Assembly (NCBI RefSeq): GCF_025399895.1
Contig: NZ_JAODUA010000020.1
Coordinates: 1 to 64,000 of the forward strand
Reading direction: 5' to 3'
Source: Streptomyces sp. ASQP_92
GTDB lineage: Bacteria; Actinomycetota; Actinomycetes; Streptomycetales; Streptomycetaceae
DNA: 64,000 nucleotides
Below the pieces are notes generated by a model, which was given only the letters and a program-made list of their open reading frames with translations, searched no databases and was not told where the DNA came from. Below are positions 7,156 to 16,136 of the stretch, in pieces. The translations under genes were made by a program, and so were the position numbers. How positions within the stretch are numbered: the first letter of the stretch is position 1; each line of letters begins with the position of its first letter.

Positions 7156-9174
7156 TTATGGCCGGCGTGAGCCCAGGAGCAGCGCCGCCAGGACGGCCGG
7201 CATGAGAAACAGGAGCAGCAGCGCCATCATCGACAGAGCGCGGTGCTCCTGGGCGTGGTGGTGCAGCCTGCCGAGGAACGACGTCGACCGCTCGCGCGGC
7301 TGGGCGACGTTCGGACGGGCCGGGTTCTCAACTGCCGGGCGCTGTACGGGCGCTGGGCCCACGACTCCCTCGCCGGGTGGTTGCGCCGCCGGGTTGTTCC
7401 CCGGGGGTGGCGCGGCGGGTGCGGCGGGCGGCACGGCCGGTGCGGGTGCCGCGCCCGGGGGCGCGACGCCGGCCGGCGGCGCGCCGGGGGGCACGGCCCC
7501 GGGTGGTGCGGCCCCGGGTGGCGCGGGAGGCGCTTCCGCCGGCGGCTGCTCGCCCGGCTGCGGCGCGCCGGGCTGCGCGGCGGGAGCGCCCGGTCCGCCC
7601 GGCCCCGCGGGGGTGCCGGGGGACCCGAACGGCGGTGGCGCACCCGGTACGCCGAAGGCGGGCGGCGCGACGGGCGCGGCAGGTGCGCGCCTGTTGGGCG
7701 GCCTCGCCGCGCCGGGCGGCCTTCGGGGCTGCTGCCCGGCGCCGGGCACGCTGGACGACGGCGGGTTCACCGGCGAAGACGGCGGCGTGACGGCCGGGGG
7801 CTCGGGCAGGACGAACGAAGCCGTGGACCGGGCGCTGAGCACCGGTGGCTCCACGCCGAGCCCGCCCGGACCCAGCGTGGCGATCCGGTCGGTTCCTGTG
7901 GCGGTGGCCGCACTCAAGTAGGTGCCGGGATCGCGCCGCACCTGGACGGTGCAGACGACGGATGCGCCGGGTGCCAGCTCCGGCACGTCCTCCCGGCCCG
8001 AGCAGTCGATGCGAGCCGGGGCCGGGGCCGGATCGGCGACCGGGGTGCGGTCCAAGGCCAGGGCCGGCTCGGCCGACCCGGTGCCCACCGAAGCCATGGC
8101 CGGCTGGACCAACCCGGCGCTCATCGAAGCCATGGCCGGCTCGACCAACCCGGCGCCCGCCGAAGCCAGAACGGGATCCGCCGACCCGGCACGAGTCGAA
8201 GCCAGAACCGCCGGATGCGCCAACGCGGGATGGGCGGCAGCCGGCGCCGGGTCCGCCACCCCGGCATCCGCCGAACCCAGCACCGGATCCGCCCACCCGG
8301 CGCCCGCCGAACCCACACCCGCATCCCCCGACCCGGCACGACTCGAACCCAGAACCGCCGGACGAGCCAACGCGGGATGGGCGGCAGCCGGCGCCGGATC
8401 CGCCACCCCGGCACCGGTAGAAGCCAGTCCCGCATCCCCCAACCCAGCACGACTCGAACCCACACCCGCACCCCCCAACCCAGCACGACTCGAACCCAGA
8501 ACCGCCGGACGAGCCAACCCGGCACCGGCCGAAGCCAGAGCCGGATCTGCCGACCCCCTGCGGGCGGACGCCAGGACCGGGTCGGCCAGTCGGATGTCGT
8601 ACACCGGCCGGTTGCCGGGGTTGGCCAGGACGTAGCGGATCTCGGCCTCGTTGAAGCTGATGAGCCGGGCGCTCTCGGACAGCGCGAGGCCGCCGGTGAC
8701 CCCCTCGTATCCGCTCCGCGCGGAGGCCCGGATGCGCATGTCGAGCGACGGGATCTCGCCCGTCGCCACGACCCAGGCGGTGTGCGCCCCGGGGTCCGCG
8801 GGCAGTTCGGCCGTGCAGGTGGTGCTCGACAGCGCGGGCAGGTAACCGGGGCGCCCGGCGCCCCCGCGGCAGCGGATCAGCGCGCCCGGCACGGCCGGGT
8901 CGGTCAGCCGGACGGCGGACAGATCGGCCTCGCCGTGGTTGGTCAGCCGGTACACCTTGACCACCGGGGCGCCCACCCGGATACCGGGCCGCAGCGCCCC
9001 GAGCCCGGGGCGCGTGTTCACCGTGACGGTCAGCTGCAAGCTGTGCGTGCTCGTTCCACCGGCGCGGGCGGTCGGCACGGCTCCGGCGAGCACCCCGGGC
9101 AAGGTGGCGACGGCCGTGAACGCGACAACGAACACCGTCCGCCGAGCGGTCGGACAACCGCGCGGGAGCCCCAT
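7156..9174 (-). CDS. Exported, membrane-anchored Ala/Pro-rich protein with 12-residue repeats
   Basis: A 672-residue surface protein. A signal peptide (1-38, cleavage near ARA-GG) is followed by Ig-like, DUF11/DUF7507-type beta domains (about 45-195 and 385-450, the latter with LAPGASVVCTVQV). Next come a long Pro/Ala/Gly-rich spacer (about 460-625) and a C-terminal helix (about 645-668) with basic end GSRRP. The topology is that of a protein tethered at the membrane and spanning the wall. Between residues 197 and 385 some fifteen 12-13-residue units interrupt the second Ig-like domain. GAAGGGA precedes ATG 9174. Adhesion or wall-spacing is inferred from architecture only. Confidence 0.75.
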   Translation of the reverse strand: MGLPRGCPTARRTVFVVAFTAVATLPGVLAGAVPTARAGGTSTHSLQLTVTVNTRPGLGALRPGIRVGAPVVKVYRLTNHGEADLSAVRLTDPAVPGALIRCRGGAGRPGYLPALSSTTCTAELPADPGAHTAWVVATGEIPSLDMRIRASARSGYEGVTGGLALSESARLISFNEAEIRYVLANPGNRPVYDIRLADPVLASARRGSADPALASAGAGLARPAVLGSSRAGLGGAGVGSSRAGLGDAGLASTGAGVADPAPAAAHPALARPAVLGSSRAGSGDAGVGSAGAGWADPVLGSADAGVADPAPAAAHPALAHPAVLASTRAGSADPVLASAGAGLVEPAMASMSAGLVQPAMASVGTGSAEPALALDRTPVADPAPAPARIDCSGREDVPELAPGASVVCTVQVRRDPGTYLSAATATGTDRIATLGPGGLGVEPPVLSARSTASFVLPEPPAVTPPSSPVNPPSSSVPGAGQQPRRPPGAARPPNRRAPAAPVAPPAFGVPGAPPPFGSPGTPAGPGGPGAPAAQPGAPQPGEQPPAEAPPAPPGAAPPGAVPPGAPPAGVAPPGAAPAPAVPPAAPAAPPPGNNPAAQPPGEGVVGPAPVQRPAVENPARPNVAQPRERSTSFLGRLHHHAQEHRALSMMALLLLFLMPAVLAALLLGSRRP
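8020..8586 (-). repeat. Coding tandem repeat, about 15 units of 36-39 bp
   Basis: Units translate to a 12-residue consensus like ADPVLASAGAGL, with 13-residue variants such as ARPAVLGSSRAGL. Two larger blocks, each ending ADPAPAAAHPAL, recur about 50 residues apart, showing higher-order duplication. Such arrays expand and contract by slippage. Confidence 0.85.
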
Positions 9175-9371
9175 CCCGATTCCCTTCCGCCGGAGAAGCG
9201 CCTTGCGGACAGATCGTCACCGACGGAAGGGGGCGGGGCCTTCAGGCGTGCCGCAATGCTCCGATAATCTTATAAATGTAACTCTTATGGGGGGTCTGTT
9301 CCTGTCTCTTCCGGAGTCGGGCGACGGATGGATCCGAGAGCGGCGAGGACCACCCCGGTAGCCTGCGCCGC
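9175..9371. promoter_or_regulatory. Divergent intergenic region with AT-rich core
   Basis: The 197-bp gap holds an unusually AT-rich core near 9264-9290 (ATAATCTTATAAATGTAA) in otherwise high-GC DNA. It probably carries the promoters of the flanking divergent genes. No hexamer pair could be assigned with confidence. Confidence 0.4.
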
Positions 9372-10166
9372 ATGATCAACACCTACACCCGCTCCGAAGA
9401 CGCCGACGTCGCGATAGCTGCCGCGCGTGCCGGTGCCGAAGTGGTACGCGGCGGCTACGGGCAGCACCTCGCCCGTATCGACAAGGGCGGCGGGGATTTC
9501 GCCACCGCGGCCGACCTGGCGGCCGAGCGGGCGATCCTCGACGTCATTCGGTCAACTCGCCCCAACGACGCGGTACTTGGCGAGGAAGGCGGGCAGCGGG
9601 GCGCCCTCGACGCGTCCCGGCAGTGGCTGGTGGATCCGTTGTGCGGCACGCTCAACTACGCCGTCGGCACGATGGTGGTGGCCGTCAACGTGGCCCTGCG
9701 CGGCGGCCCCGCGGCAGTGGCCGACCCCTTCACCGGCGAGGTCTTCTTCACCGACGGCGTGACCGCGCGGGTCCGCCAGGACGGCAGGGACACCCCCCTG
9801 ACGCCGACGGCGGCGACCCGGCTCGTGGACGTCAACCTCGATCCGCCCTTTCCCCACGCGCCCACGTTCCGCGCCACGGACTTGCTGGGGCACCCGACGT
9901 TCGTCGCGCGCTTCCGGCCCCGCGTCGTGTCCAGCACGCTCGCCCTGGCCTGGGTCGCGGCGGGCAAGCGAGCCGCCTATGTCACCGACGGCGCCGACCT
10001 TTCCGCCAGCGTCCACTTCGCCGCCGGTATCGCACTGTGCCGGGCCGCGGGCTGCGTGGTCACCGGTATCGACGGCGCCCCGATCGGCGAGGGCGGGCCC
10101 GGAGTCGTGGCGGCGGCCGATGCCGAGACTCATGAGCTCCTGATGTCGATGATCCGGCCTCGATGA
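9372..10166 (+). CDS. Inositol monophosphatase-family protein with substituted metal site
   Basis: A 264-residue protein of the lithium-sensitive phosphatase superfamily (inositol monophosphatase, CysQ, FBPase). GEEGG (70-74) supplies the first metal-binding Glu. The second motif reads WLVDPLCGT (85-93), where Cys91 replaces the usual Asp of DPxDGT. The C-terminal WDxAAG motif is SVHFAAG, with His215 in place of Asp. The fold is clear, but two metal/substrate ligands are changed, so substrate and even catalysis are uncertain. No good RBS precedes ATG 9372, so the message may be leaderless. It is divergent from the repeat-protein operon. Actinomycete relatives share the DPLCGT form, suggesting a subfamily rather than a damaged gene. 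Confidence 0.8.
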   Translation: MINTYTRSEDADVAIAAARAGAEVVRGGYGQHLARIDKGGGDFATAADLAAERAILDVIRSTRPNDAVLGEEGGQRGALDASRQWLVDPLCGTLNYAVGTMVVAVNVALRGGPAAVADPFTGEVFFTDGVTARVRQDGRDTPLTPTAATRLVDVNLDPPFPHAPTFRATDLLGHPTFVARFRPRVVSSTLALAWVAAGKRAAYVTDGADLSASVHFAAGIALCRAAGCVVTGIDGAPIGEGGPGVVAAADAETHELLMSMIRPR

Positions 10167-10371
10167 TCCGGCCTCAGGGAGAGAACGCCCCCGCGCCGCA
10201 CCGGTAGTAGCCCCCGCCGTCCGGCGTCCTACGAGGCAGTTTCGCCACCCGAAACTGTGTGCGGCCAGACACGCCGGGCCCGAAGTTCCGCTTCATCCGG
10301 AGGCCGCCCGTTCCATCCCCGATGATGAGGACCGCCCGGGCAACGCATCGAGGAGGACGGGGAGTACGCAC

Positions 10372-11991
10372 ATGACGATGGAGGCCGGTTCACGGCAGGA
10401 GGAGCGCGTCCCGGGCCGGGTGTGGACGGTGCGCCTGGCCCCCCACGGCCGACCCTCCGCCGGGGCGGTGACACTGTCCTGCTCGCGCCCCGCCTGCGCC
10501 GACCAGCGCTTCCCCGACGGCGCCGCCGCCGGCCGCAAGGCGGCGGTCGGCCACGTCAACATGCACCTGGCCCACATCCGCACGAGCGGCGGACCGCGCC
10601 GCGAGGCGTGGTGCGCCTGTCGTGCCGCCGACTGCGCCTGGCACACCCCCGACCCCGCCGTCCGCCGCCGCGAGGCTCCGCCGACGGCGGCCACCTCCCG
10701 GTGCGGCGGCCCGGTCGTCCTGACCGTGTACGCGGACCGGGCCGGGCGGTTGTGGCGGATCGCGGAGACGTGCGCGCGCTGCGCGGCCGCCACCCCCGGC
10801 TGCCGCGCCCTGGACACCGCGCCGCCCCCGGCGCAGGTGGACCGGGCGGCGGGCGAGCGCGTCACGGCCTCGGAGCCCCCGGCCGGTTCGGCCGGGGACC
10901 GCGTGGCGCCCGTGTTCTCCGACCGGCTCCCCTCCCCCGCCGGTGACGCTCCGCCGGTCCCCGCCACCGAGGCCGCCCCGGTGCCACGGGCCCGGGTCGC
11001 CCCGCCGGGCACGGCGGCCGGGCGGGGCAACCAGCGCGGGAAGATCGCGCAGCGCATCGTGCCGCCCGACCTTCAGCCCGACGCCCTGCGGCTGGAACTC
11101 ATCGACCTGGGCGACGCGTTCCGCGCCTACCAGCAGCGCACCGAACCCGACCTGGTACTCCTGGCCGAACTCCACGAGCGCAAGGCCCGGGCGTTCGCCC
11201 TGTGGGCCGACGTCAGCGGCGACAGCGCCCTGCGCCATGAGGCGCGGCGCGCCGAGAAGGCGGCGCAGACCACGCTCGACATGCACCACAACCGCACCGG
11301 CAGCCCCGGGGGCGGGCCCGCGGCGCCGGAGCGGTTGCTGACCCCGAAGCAGGCCACGCACGCGCGCACCGTGCTGGAGTACGTCCGGACCCAGGCCCCG
11401 GGGCCGGAGCCCGAAGTACGTCTCGCGGTCCTCATGCTCACCCTGCGGGCGGCCCGCGGCGGCACGGGGAACATCACAGGACAGGACCTCACCGGCTGGT
11501 TGCAGGGCGACGCCGAACACGTACTGGAGAGCCTGGTCGCGGCCGACTGGCTGCGTCTGCCCGCCACCGTCACCGAAGCGCTGGCCTCCCAGCCCGAGGA
11601 CCCCACCGCGATCACCGTTCCCGCCCTGCTGCCCGAGCAGCCCCGGCCCTTCGACTTCGGCAAGACCAGCCGGGCCAGGATCTCCGGCTGGGCCCAGAAA
11701 GCCGTCGGCGACCGGAAGATCCGCAAGAGCAGGCTGGGCGCCGCCACCCGCCTGCTCGCCCTGTACACCGCCGCCCACGCCCGCGCCGACGGCACGCTGG
11801 CAGGGCCCGAGAACGGTGAACTGCCTCTGGAACAGGCCGCGTTGTTCTGCGGCGTCTCACCCGACGAGATCGCCGACCACGCCGAGCTCCTGGTGGCGGC
11901 CGACTGGCTGACCGAGGTCGACACGGGCGGGGGCACCCTGCGCGGCCGCCTCACCGAGCGCGTCCTGCCGCTGGGAGGGCTCGTCTCCTAG
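10372..11991 (+). CDS. Conserved hypothetical protein with Cys/His-rich N-terminus
   Basis: A 539-residue soluble protein I do not recognise. Residues about 36-150 carry paired cysteines and histidines (CSRPAC, two His near 66-69, CACRAADCAWH, CARCAA) that look like one or two zinc sites. Residues about 155-220 are a Pro/Ala-rich linker. Residues 230-539 are helical, with two similar segments ending VAADWL that look like winged-helix units. A DNA- or RNA-binding role would fit but is inference. GGGGAG lies seven bases before ATG 10372. It converges with the M20 peptidase gene, 28 bp away. The 205-bp leader holds a GATGATCCGGCCTC duplication at the end of the preceding gene. Confidence 0.62.
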   Translation: MTMEAGSRQEERVPGRVWTVRLAPHGRPSAGAVTLSCSRPACADQRFPDGAAAGRKAAVGHVNMHLAHIRTSGGPRREAWCACRAADCAWHTPDPAVRRREAPPTAATSRCGGPVVLTVYADRAGRLWRIAETCARCAAATPGCRALDTAPPPAQVDRAAGERVTASEPPAGSAGDRVAPVFSDRLPSPAGDAPPVPATEAAPVPRARVAPPGTAAGRGNQRGKIAQRIVPPDLQPDALRLELIDLGDAFRAYQQRTEPDLVLLAELHERKARAFALWADVSGDSALRHEARRAEKAAQTTLDMHHNRTGSPGGGPAAPERLLTPKQATHARTVLEYVRTQAPGPEPEVRLAVLMLTLRAARGGTGNITGQDLTGWLQGDAEHVLESLVAADWLRLPATVTEALASQPEDPTAITVPALLPEQPRPFDFGKTSRARISGWAQKAVGDRKIRKSRLGAATRLLALYTAAHARADGTLAGPENGELPLEQAALFCGVSPDEIADHAELLVAADWLTEVDTGGGTLRGRLTERVLPLGGLVS

Positions 11992-12019
11992 GCGGTGCCG
12001 AACGGCCGTGGCCGGTACC

Positions 12020-13324
12020 TCAGTACGCGGAGAGGAAGCGGTCCAGGACCCGGGTTCCGAAGGTGAGGGAGTCGATGGCCACCCGTTCGTCGACGCCGTG
12101 GAACATCGACACGAAGTCGCTGTCGTGGGGCAGGCGCAGCGGCACGAAGCCGAAGCAGCGGATGCCGAGGCGGGAGAAGTGCCGGGCGTCGGTGGCGGAG
12201 GACATGCAGAACGGCACGAGCCGGGCGGTGGGGTCCTCGGCGAGAAGCGAGGCGGCGATGGTCTCGGTGAGCGCGGCGTCGGGGCCGTTCTCATGTCCCT
12301 GGCCTCGCGGGATGACGTTCCAGTTGACCTCGGGCGGGATCAGGCGACGCAGCGCGGCGAGGAACTCGTCCTCGAAGCCGGGCACGCTGCGGCAGTCGAT
12401 CTGGGCATGCGCGTCGGACGGGACCACATTGGGCGCGCCACCGGCCCGCAGCACGACGGGGGTCGCCGTGTGGCGCAGCGTCGCCCCGACGATGCGGCCC
12501 ACGGCGCCGACCGCCGCCAGCGCCTCGTCCGGGTCGCCGGAGGCGTCGTCGAGGTCGAAGGCCTCCCCCAACTGGTCGAGGAAGTCACGGGTGGTGTCGG
12601 TAAGGCGCAAGGGGAAGGGATGGTCGGCAATGGCGGTGACCGTACGGGCCAGGGCCTGAACGGCGTTGCGGTCGTTGAGCATGGAGCCGTGCCCGGCCAG
12701 GCCGCGTGCGGTGAGCTCCAGGGTGAACGCCCCTTTCTGGGCCGTCTCCAGGAGGTAGAGAAAGCCCCTGGGGGTGGGGACGCTGAACCCGCCGACCTCT
12801 CCGATGGCCACCTCGCAGTCGGCGAAGAGCTCCGGATGGTTCTCGATCAGCCAGCCGGCCCCATGACCTCCGCCGTCCTCCTCGTCGGCGACGAAGGCGA
12901 GGACCAGATCGCGCCGCGGGGCGCGGCCCGCGGCGTGCATGCCGGTCACCACGTCCAGCGTCATGGCGACCATGTCCTTCATGTCGACGGCGCCCCGGCC
13001 CCACACGTATCCGTCGGCGACCTCCCCCGAGAAGGGGTGCACCGACCACCCGGTGGGGTCGGCGGGCACGACGTCGAGGTGACAGTGGATCAGCAGGGGC
13101 GGCAGGTCCTGTTCGCGGCCCGCGACGCGTGCCACGACATTGGTACGCCCGGGACTGCCCTCCAGGAGGAGCGGTTCGAGGCCCACGTCGGCGAGGCGGG
13201 CGGCCACGTACTCGGCCGCCTCCCGTTCGGGACGGCGACCGACGGTGGTGTCCATGCGTATGAGGTCGGAGCAGTACTGAACGACGTGTGAGGTGGTGGT
13301 GACCGCCTCGGTGGTGGTACTCAT
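12020..13324 (-). CDS. M20-family metallopeptidase (ArgE/DapE/carboxypeptidase type)
   Basis: A 434-residue cytoplasmic dizinc hydrolase. Visible ligands and catalytic residues: HCHLDVVPAD, WGRGAVDMKD, FVADEEDGG (the catalytic Glu pair), HGSM in the lid domain and FHGVDE near the end. The family cleaves small peptides or N-acyl amino acids. GTG/ATG choices favour ATG 13324, whose ATGA overlaps the stop of the Lrp regulator upstream, implying translational coupling. Its place with an Lrp regulator opposite an amino-acid pathway suggests release of a free amino acid from a dipeptide or acyl-protected form (inference). Confidence 0.87.
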   Translation of the reverse strand: MSTTTEAVTTTSHVVQYCSDLIRMDTTVGRRPEREAAEYVAARLADVGLEPLLLEGSPGRTNVVARVAGREQDLPPLLIHCHLDVVPADPTGWSVHPFSGEVADGYVWGRGAVDMKDMVAMTLDVVTGMHAAGRAPRRDLVLAFVADEEDGGGHGAGWLIENHPELFADCEVAIGEVGGFSVPTPRGFLYLLETAQKGAFTLELTARGLAGHGSMLNDRNAVQALARTVTAIADHPFPLRLTDTTRDFLDQLGEAFDLDDASGDPDEALAAVGAVGRIVGATLRHTATPVVLRAGGAPNVVPSDAHAQIDCRSVPGFEDEFLAALRRLIPPEVNWNVIPRGQGHENGPDAALTETIAASLLAEDPTARLVPFCMSSATDARHFSRLGIRCFGFVPLRLPHDSDFVSMFHGVDERVAIDSLTFGTRVLDRFLSAY

Positions 13325-14355
13325 GTCCGTTCTCCTTCCGCCCGAGGGCGCGTTGGGGTTGGGGCGTGGCGCGCCGGAGAGGGCGCGGCAAGGGCGAAGC
13401 CCCCGCGCTTGAACGTCTCCAGCAGGATGGAGACGTCGATCTCCGAGACGGCGTCCAGGGCGCCCACCACATCGGTGAGGAACGCCTGGAGGTGGTGGGT
13501 GTCCCTCACCGCCACATGCGCGCAGATCTGGTACGACCCGCTGACCGAGACCAGGGTCATCACCTCCGGCCGCTCCGACAGGGTCTGCCCGACGTCGTCC
13601 AGGTGCCGGTAGGAGACGCGCAGCCACAGGAGCGCCTCGGTGGTCAGACCGAAGAGGGAGGGCGCCACGTCGGCCCGGATGCGCACCACTCCCTGTTCGA
13701 GTACGGCGGTGAGCCGGCGGGAGGCCGTGGCCTGGCTGACGCCGAGTTCACCCGCGAGCCGGGTGGTGGACATCCGCCCGTCCCGCGCGAGGAGTTCGGT
13801 GATGCGGTGTTCCTCCGCATGCAGGTCGATGACGCCGGACCGGCCGCCGAACGCCGAGCGGGGCTCCTGCCGCAGCGCCCGCTCCTCGTCCTCGGTGAGC
13901 GCGCCGCCGTTCCACTCGTGGGTGCCGGTGTAGAAGCGCAGCACCGGGTACGCGGACGAGCTGCGCACCTGGGGTGGGAGCCGGTCGAAGAGGAAGGTGC
14001 GCAGCGAGCTCTGGCTCTCGGGGATGACCTCGACGAAGTGGTCGAAGGAGCCGCACAGCGCCATGACGGTGCGGGTTTCGGCCAAGTCGGAGAGCGAGGC
14101 GGCGATCGCGCGGGCGCTCCCGGTCTCCACCCGCAGCCCCAGGAGCACCGGCGCGGGACGGCCGATGAGCTGGGTGTCGAGAACGCCGATGACACGGATC
14201 ATCCCCTCGTCGAGCAACCGCTGGCCCCTGCGCGCGGTGGTGCGTTCGGACAACCCCAGGACCTGGGCGATCTGGTCCCACGGCGCGCGGCCATGGAGTT
14301 GAAGGGCCGAGGCGATACGCTTGTCTGTCGCATCTGCGATGCCATTCTTACTCAT
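13321..14355 (-). CDS. Lrp/AsnC-family regulator, tandem-duplicated form
   Basis: About 344 residues, twice the normal Lrp length. Two Lrp units are visible: HTH 1 (DQIAQVLGLSERTTARRGQR) with its own sensor half, then HTH 2 (RLAGELGVSQATASRRLTAV) followed by a complete RAM ligand-sensing domain (about 265-330). Lrp proteins sense amino acids and often control their transport and metabolism. It is coupled to the M20 gene (ATGA overlap at 13321-13324) and divergent from the MFS gene. ATG 14355 is used; ATG 14367 is also possible and neither has a good RBS. It is the likely local regulator of the amino-acid cluster. Confidence 0.85.
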   Translation of the reverse strand: MSKNGIADATDKRIASALQLHGRAPWDQIAQVLGLSERTTARRGQRLLDEGMIRVIGVLDTQLIGRPAPVLLGLRVETGSARAIAASLSDLAETRTVMALCGSFDHFVEVIPESQSSLRTFLFDRLPPQVRSSSAYPVLRFYTGTHEWNGGALTEDEERALRQEPRSAFGGRSGVIDLHAEEHRITELLARDGRMSTTRLAGELGVSQATASRRLTAVLEQGVVRIRADVAPSLFGLTTEALLWLRVSYRHLDDVGQTLSERPEVMTLVSVSGSYQICAHVAVRDTHHLQAFLTDVVGALDAVSEIDVSILLETFKRGGFALAAPSPARHAPTPTRPRAEGERT

Positions 14356-14370
14356 AATTGGCGCCATTAT
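14354..14370. promoter_or_regulatory. AT-flanked inverted repeat at the Lrp start
   Basis: ATAATTGGCGCCATTAT: ATAAT/ATTAT arms around GGCGCC. It is striking in this GC-rich context and sits at the start of the Lrp gene facing the MFS gene, so it may be an autoregulatory operator. Confidence 0.4.
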
Positions 14371-14464
14371 GGCGGAACAATGCAAGGGCAGATACAGCCT
14401 TGACGGTTCCATTCAGTACTGCCACAGTGACTGACGCAGCACGGAAGGTTGCCGGGGGGAGACC

Positions 14465-15781
14465 GTGGACGAAGGACGCAGGACACCAGCCGCCCCAACT
14501 CCGGGGCGCAGGAACTTGGTTGCCGCGACCGTGGGCAACGCCCTCGAGTGGTACGACTGGAACGTCTACGCGCTGATGGCGCCCTTCTTCGCGACGCGGT
14601 TCTTCGTCGCGGGAAGCGCCACCACCGCACTGCTCTCCTCCCTGGCGGTCTTCGCGGTGGGCTTCGTCGCCCGGCCGGTGGGCGGCCTGGTCATGGGAGT
14701 GATCAGTGACCGGCGCGGCCGCAGGACCGCGATGCTGTGGTCGATCGCGCTCATGGCGGCGGGAAGCCTTCTGATCGGGCTCACCCCGGCGCACGACGCC
14801 ATCGGCGTACTGTCGCCGCTGCTGCTCGTGTTCGCGCGGCTGGTCCAAGGCCTGTCCGCGGGTGGGGAGTTCGCCGCTTCGGCGGCGTACCTGGTGGAGT
14901 CCGCCCCCGACCGCCGCAAGGGCCTGTATTCCAGCTTCCTGTACACGGGCAACCTGGTCGGCACCCTCCTGGCGACAGGGCTCGGCGCCCTGCTCGCCCT
15001 GGTCCTGGATCACGACGCGATGACGGCGTGGGGTTGGCGCCTGCCGTTCCTCGTCGGTGGCGTGGCGGCCGTCCTCCTCGGACTGATGCGGCGTCAGATG
15101 GAAGAGACACTGCCTCCGTCGGTCCGCCGGGACACCGCGGGCGAGGGGATCCTCGCCCCCCTCCGTCGGAACGCTCCGGCCGCGATGGTGTTGTGCGGCA
15201 TCACCGCCGGTGCCACGGTCGCCTATTACACCTGGATCGTGGCACTGCCCGGACACGCGGTCGCGGGCGGTCAACTCGGCCCGGGACAGGCCCTGTTGGC
15301 GGCCACCATCGCCCAGGCGCTCCTCCTGGCGGCCCTGCCGTTCGTCGGGATGCTCGCGGACCGCGTCGGGCCGCGCCGTCTGATCCTCGCGTTCTCCGGC
15401 GGTCTCGCGCTGCTGTGCGTCCCCCTCTACTCCCTGGCCCAGGGCTCGTTCACGGGCCTGCTCACCGCCGAGGTCATCGGCCTGCTGCTGTTCAGCGGGT
15501 ACGGAGCCACGGCCGCGCTCGTCATGGTGGAGCTGTTCCCCCTGGGGGCACGCGGCATCGGGGTCGGGCTCCCCTACGCCGCGACCGTGGCTGCCTTCGG
15601 TGGCACCGCGCCCTATGTGAGCGTCTGGATGGACGGACACGGCCCCAAGGCCGCCTTCCCCGTCTACGTCGCCCTGCTCTGTGTGCTCACCTTCGCCGTG
15701 GCCTGGCGCAAGCTCGACCACGGTCGCGGCTCCGCCGTCCCGGACCCGGCGCCCCACGCCGAACGCCTCAGCATGCCCTGA
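14465..15781 (+). CDS. MFS transporter, metabolite:H+ symporter (MHS) type
   Basis: A 438-residue membrane protein with 12 predicted helices. The MHS signature is clear: NALEWYDWNVYA in helix 1, the loop 2-3 motif DRRGRRTAM, and RLVQGLSAGGEFA in helix 4. Members carry small organic acids, betaines or amino-acid-like compounds with protons. GTG 14465 follows GGGGGAG at close spacing. It is the first plus-strand gene of the cluster and diverges from Lrp. It probably imports a precursor or exports/re-imports the product. Confidence 0.87.
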   Translation: MDEGRRTPAAPTPGRRNLVAATVGNALEWYDWNVYALMAPFFATRFFVAGSATTALLSSLAVFAVGFVARPVGGLVMGVISDRRGRRTAMLWSIALMAAGSLLIGLTPAHDAIGVLSPLLLVFARLVQGLSAGGEFAASAAYLVESAPDRRKGLYSSFLYTGNLVGTLLATGLGALLALVLDHDAMTAWGWRLPFLVGGVAAVLLGLMRRQMEETLPPSVRRDTAGEGILAPLRRNAPAAMVLCGITAGATVAYYTWIVALPGHAVAGGQLGPGQALLAATIAQALLLAALPFVGMLADRVGPRRLILAFSGGLALLCVPLYSLAQGSFTGLLTAEVIGLLLFSGYGATAALVMVELFPLGARGIGVGLPYAATVAAFGGTAPYVSVWMDGHGPKAAFPVYVALLCVLTFAVAWRKLDHGRGSAVPDPAPHAERLSMP

Positions 15782-15839
15782 CCGGAGGGGCCGAGCGCCC
15801 CGTCGACCCCCCACCCTCCAATCCGTGCCGGAGACAGAC

Positions 15840-16136
15840 ATGTCCTTGCCCGCCGTGGCCCCCAACGACATCACCAGCCTGCGCAGCAAAATCGACGCCA
15901 TCGACGCGGAGATCACCCGCCTGGTCGCGGAACGCCGGGCCTACTCCCACGCGGTACAGGCAAGCCGGTTGCACCGCGGAGGACCGCGTACCGAACTCGC
16001 CAGGGAGCGCCGGATCATCGAGCGCTACGCCGCGGACCTCGGCCCGGCCGGAATCGCGCTGGCCAACTTACTGCTGACCGACTGCCGCGGGACCCTGCCC
16101 CACTCGCTCGCGATGGCGCGCGGGGTGCGGGCATGA
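15840..16136 (+). CDS. Chorismate mutase, AroQ type
   Basis: A 98-residue all-helical AroQ protein that converts chorismate to prephenate. Compared with the E. coli domain the active-site Arg11 (in SLRSKIDAID), Arg28 (AERRAY), the Lys39 position (Arg here) and Glu52 (RERR) are all represented, so it should be active. GGAG precedes ATG 15840. Codon 77 (16068-16070) is TTA, which makes translation depend on the bldA tRNA. Its stop overlaps the LysE start (ATGA). A free-standing, TTA-containing copy among accessory genes suggests a specialised supply of prephenate rather than primary metabolism; isochorismate-pyruvate lyase is a less likely alternative. Confidence 0.82.
   Translation: MSLPAVAPNDITSLRSKIDAIDAEITRLVAERRAYSHAVQASRLHRGGPRTELARERRIIERYAADLGPAGIALANLLLTDCRGTLPHSLAMARGVRA

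Noticed and set aside
8020..8586. CRISPR-like array
   Set aside because: The repeats are in frame, imperfect and have no unique spacers; they are protein-coding.
7243..9267. Very long plus-strand frame (over 670 codons) across the repeat-protein gene
   Set aside because: It is the antisense shadow of the 672-residue surface protein. It has no RBS and an Arg/Gly-rich composition, and the minus-strand product has a signal peptide and known domains.
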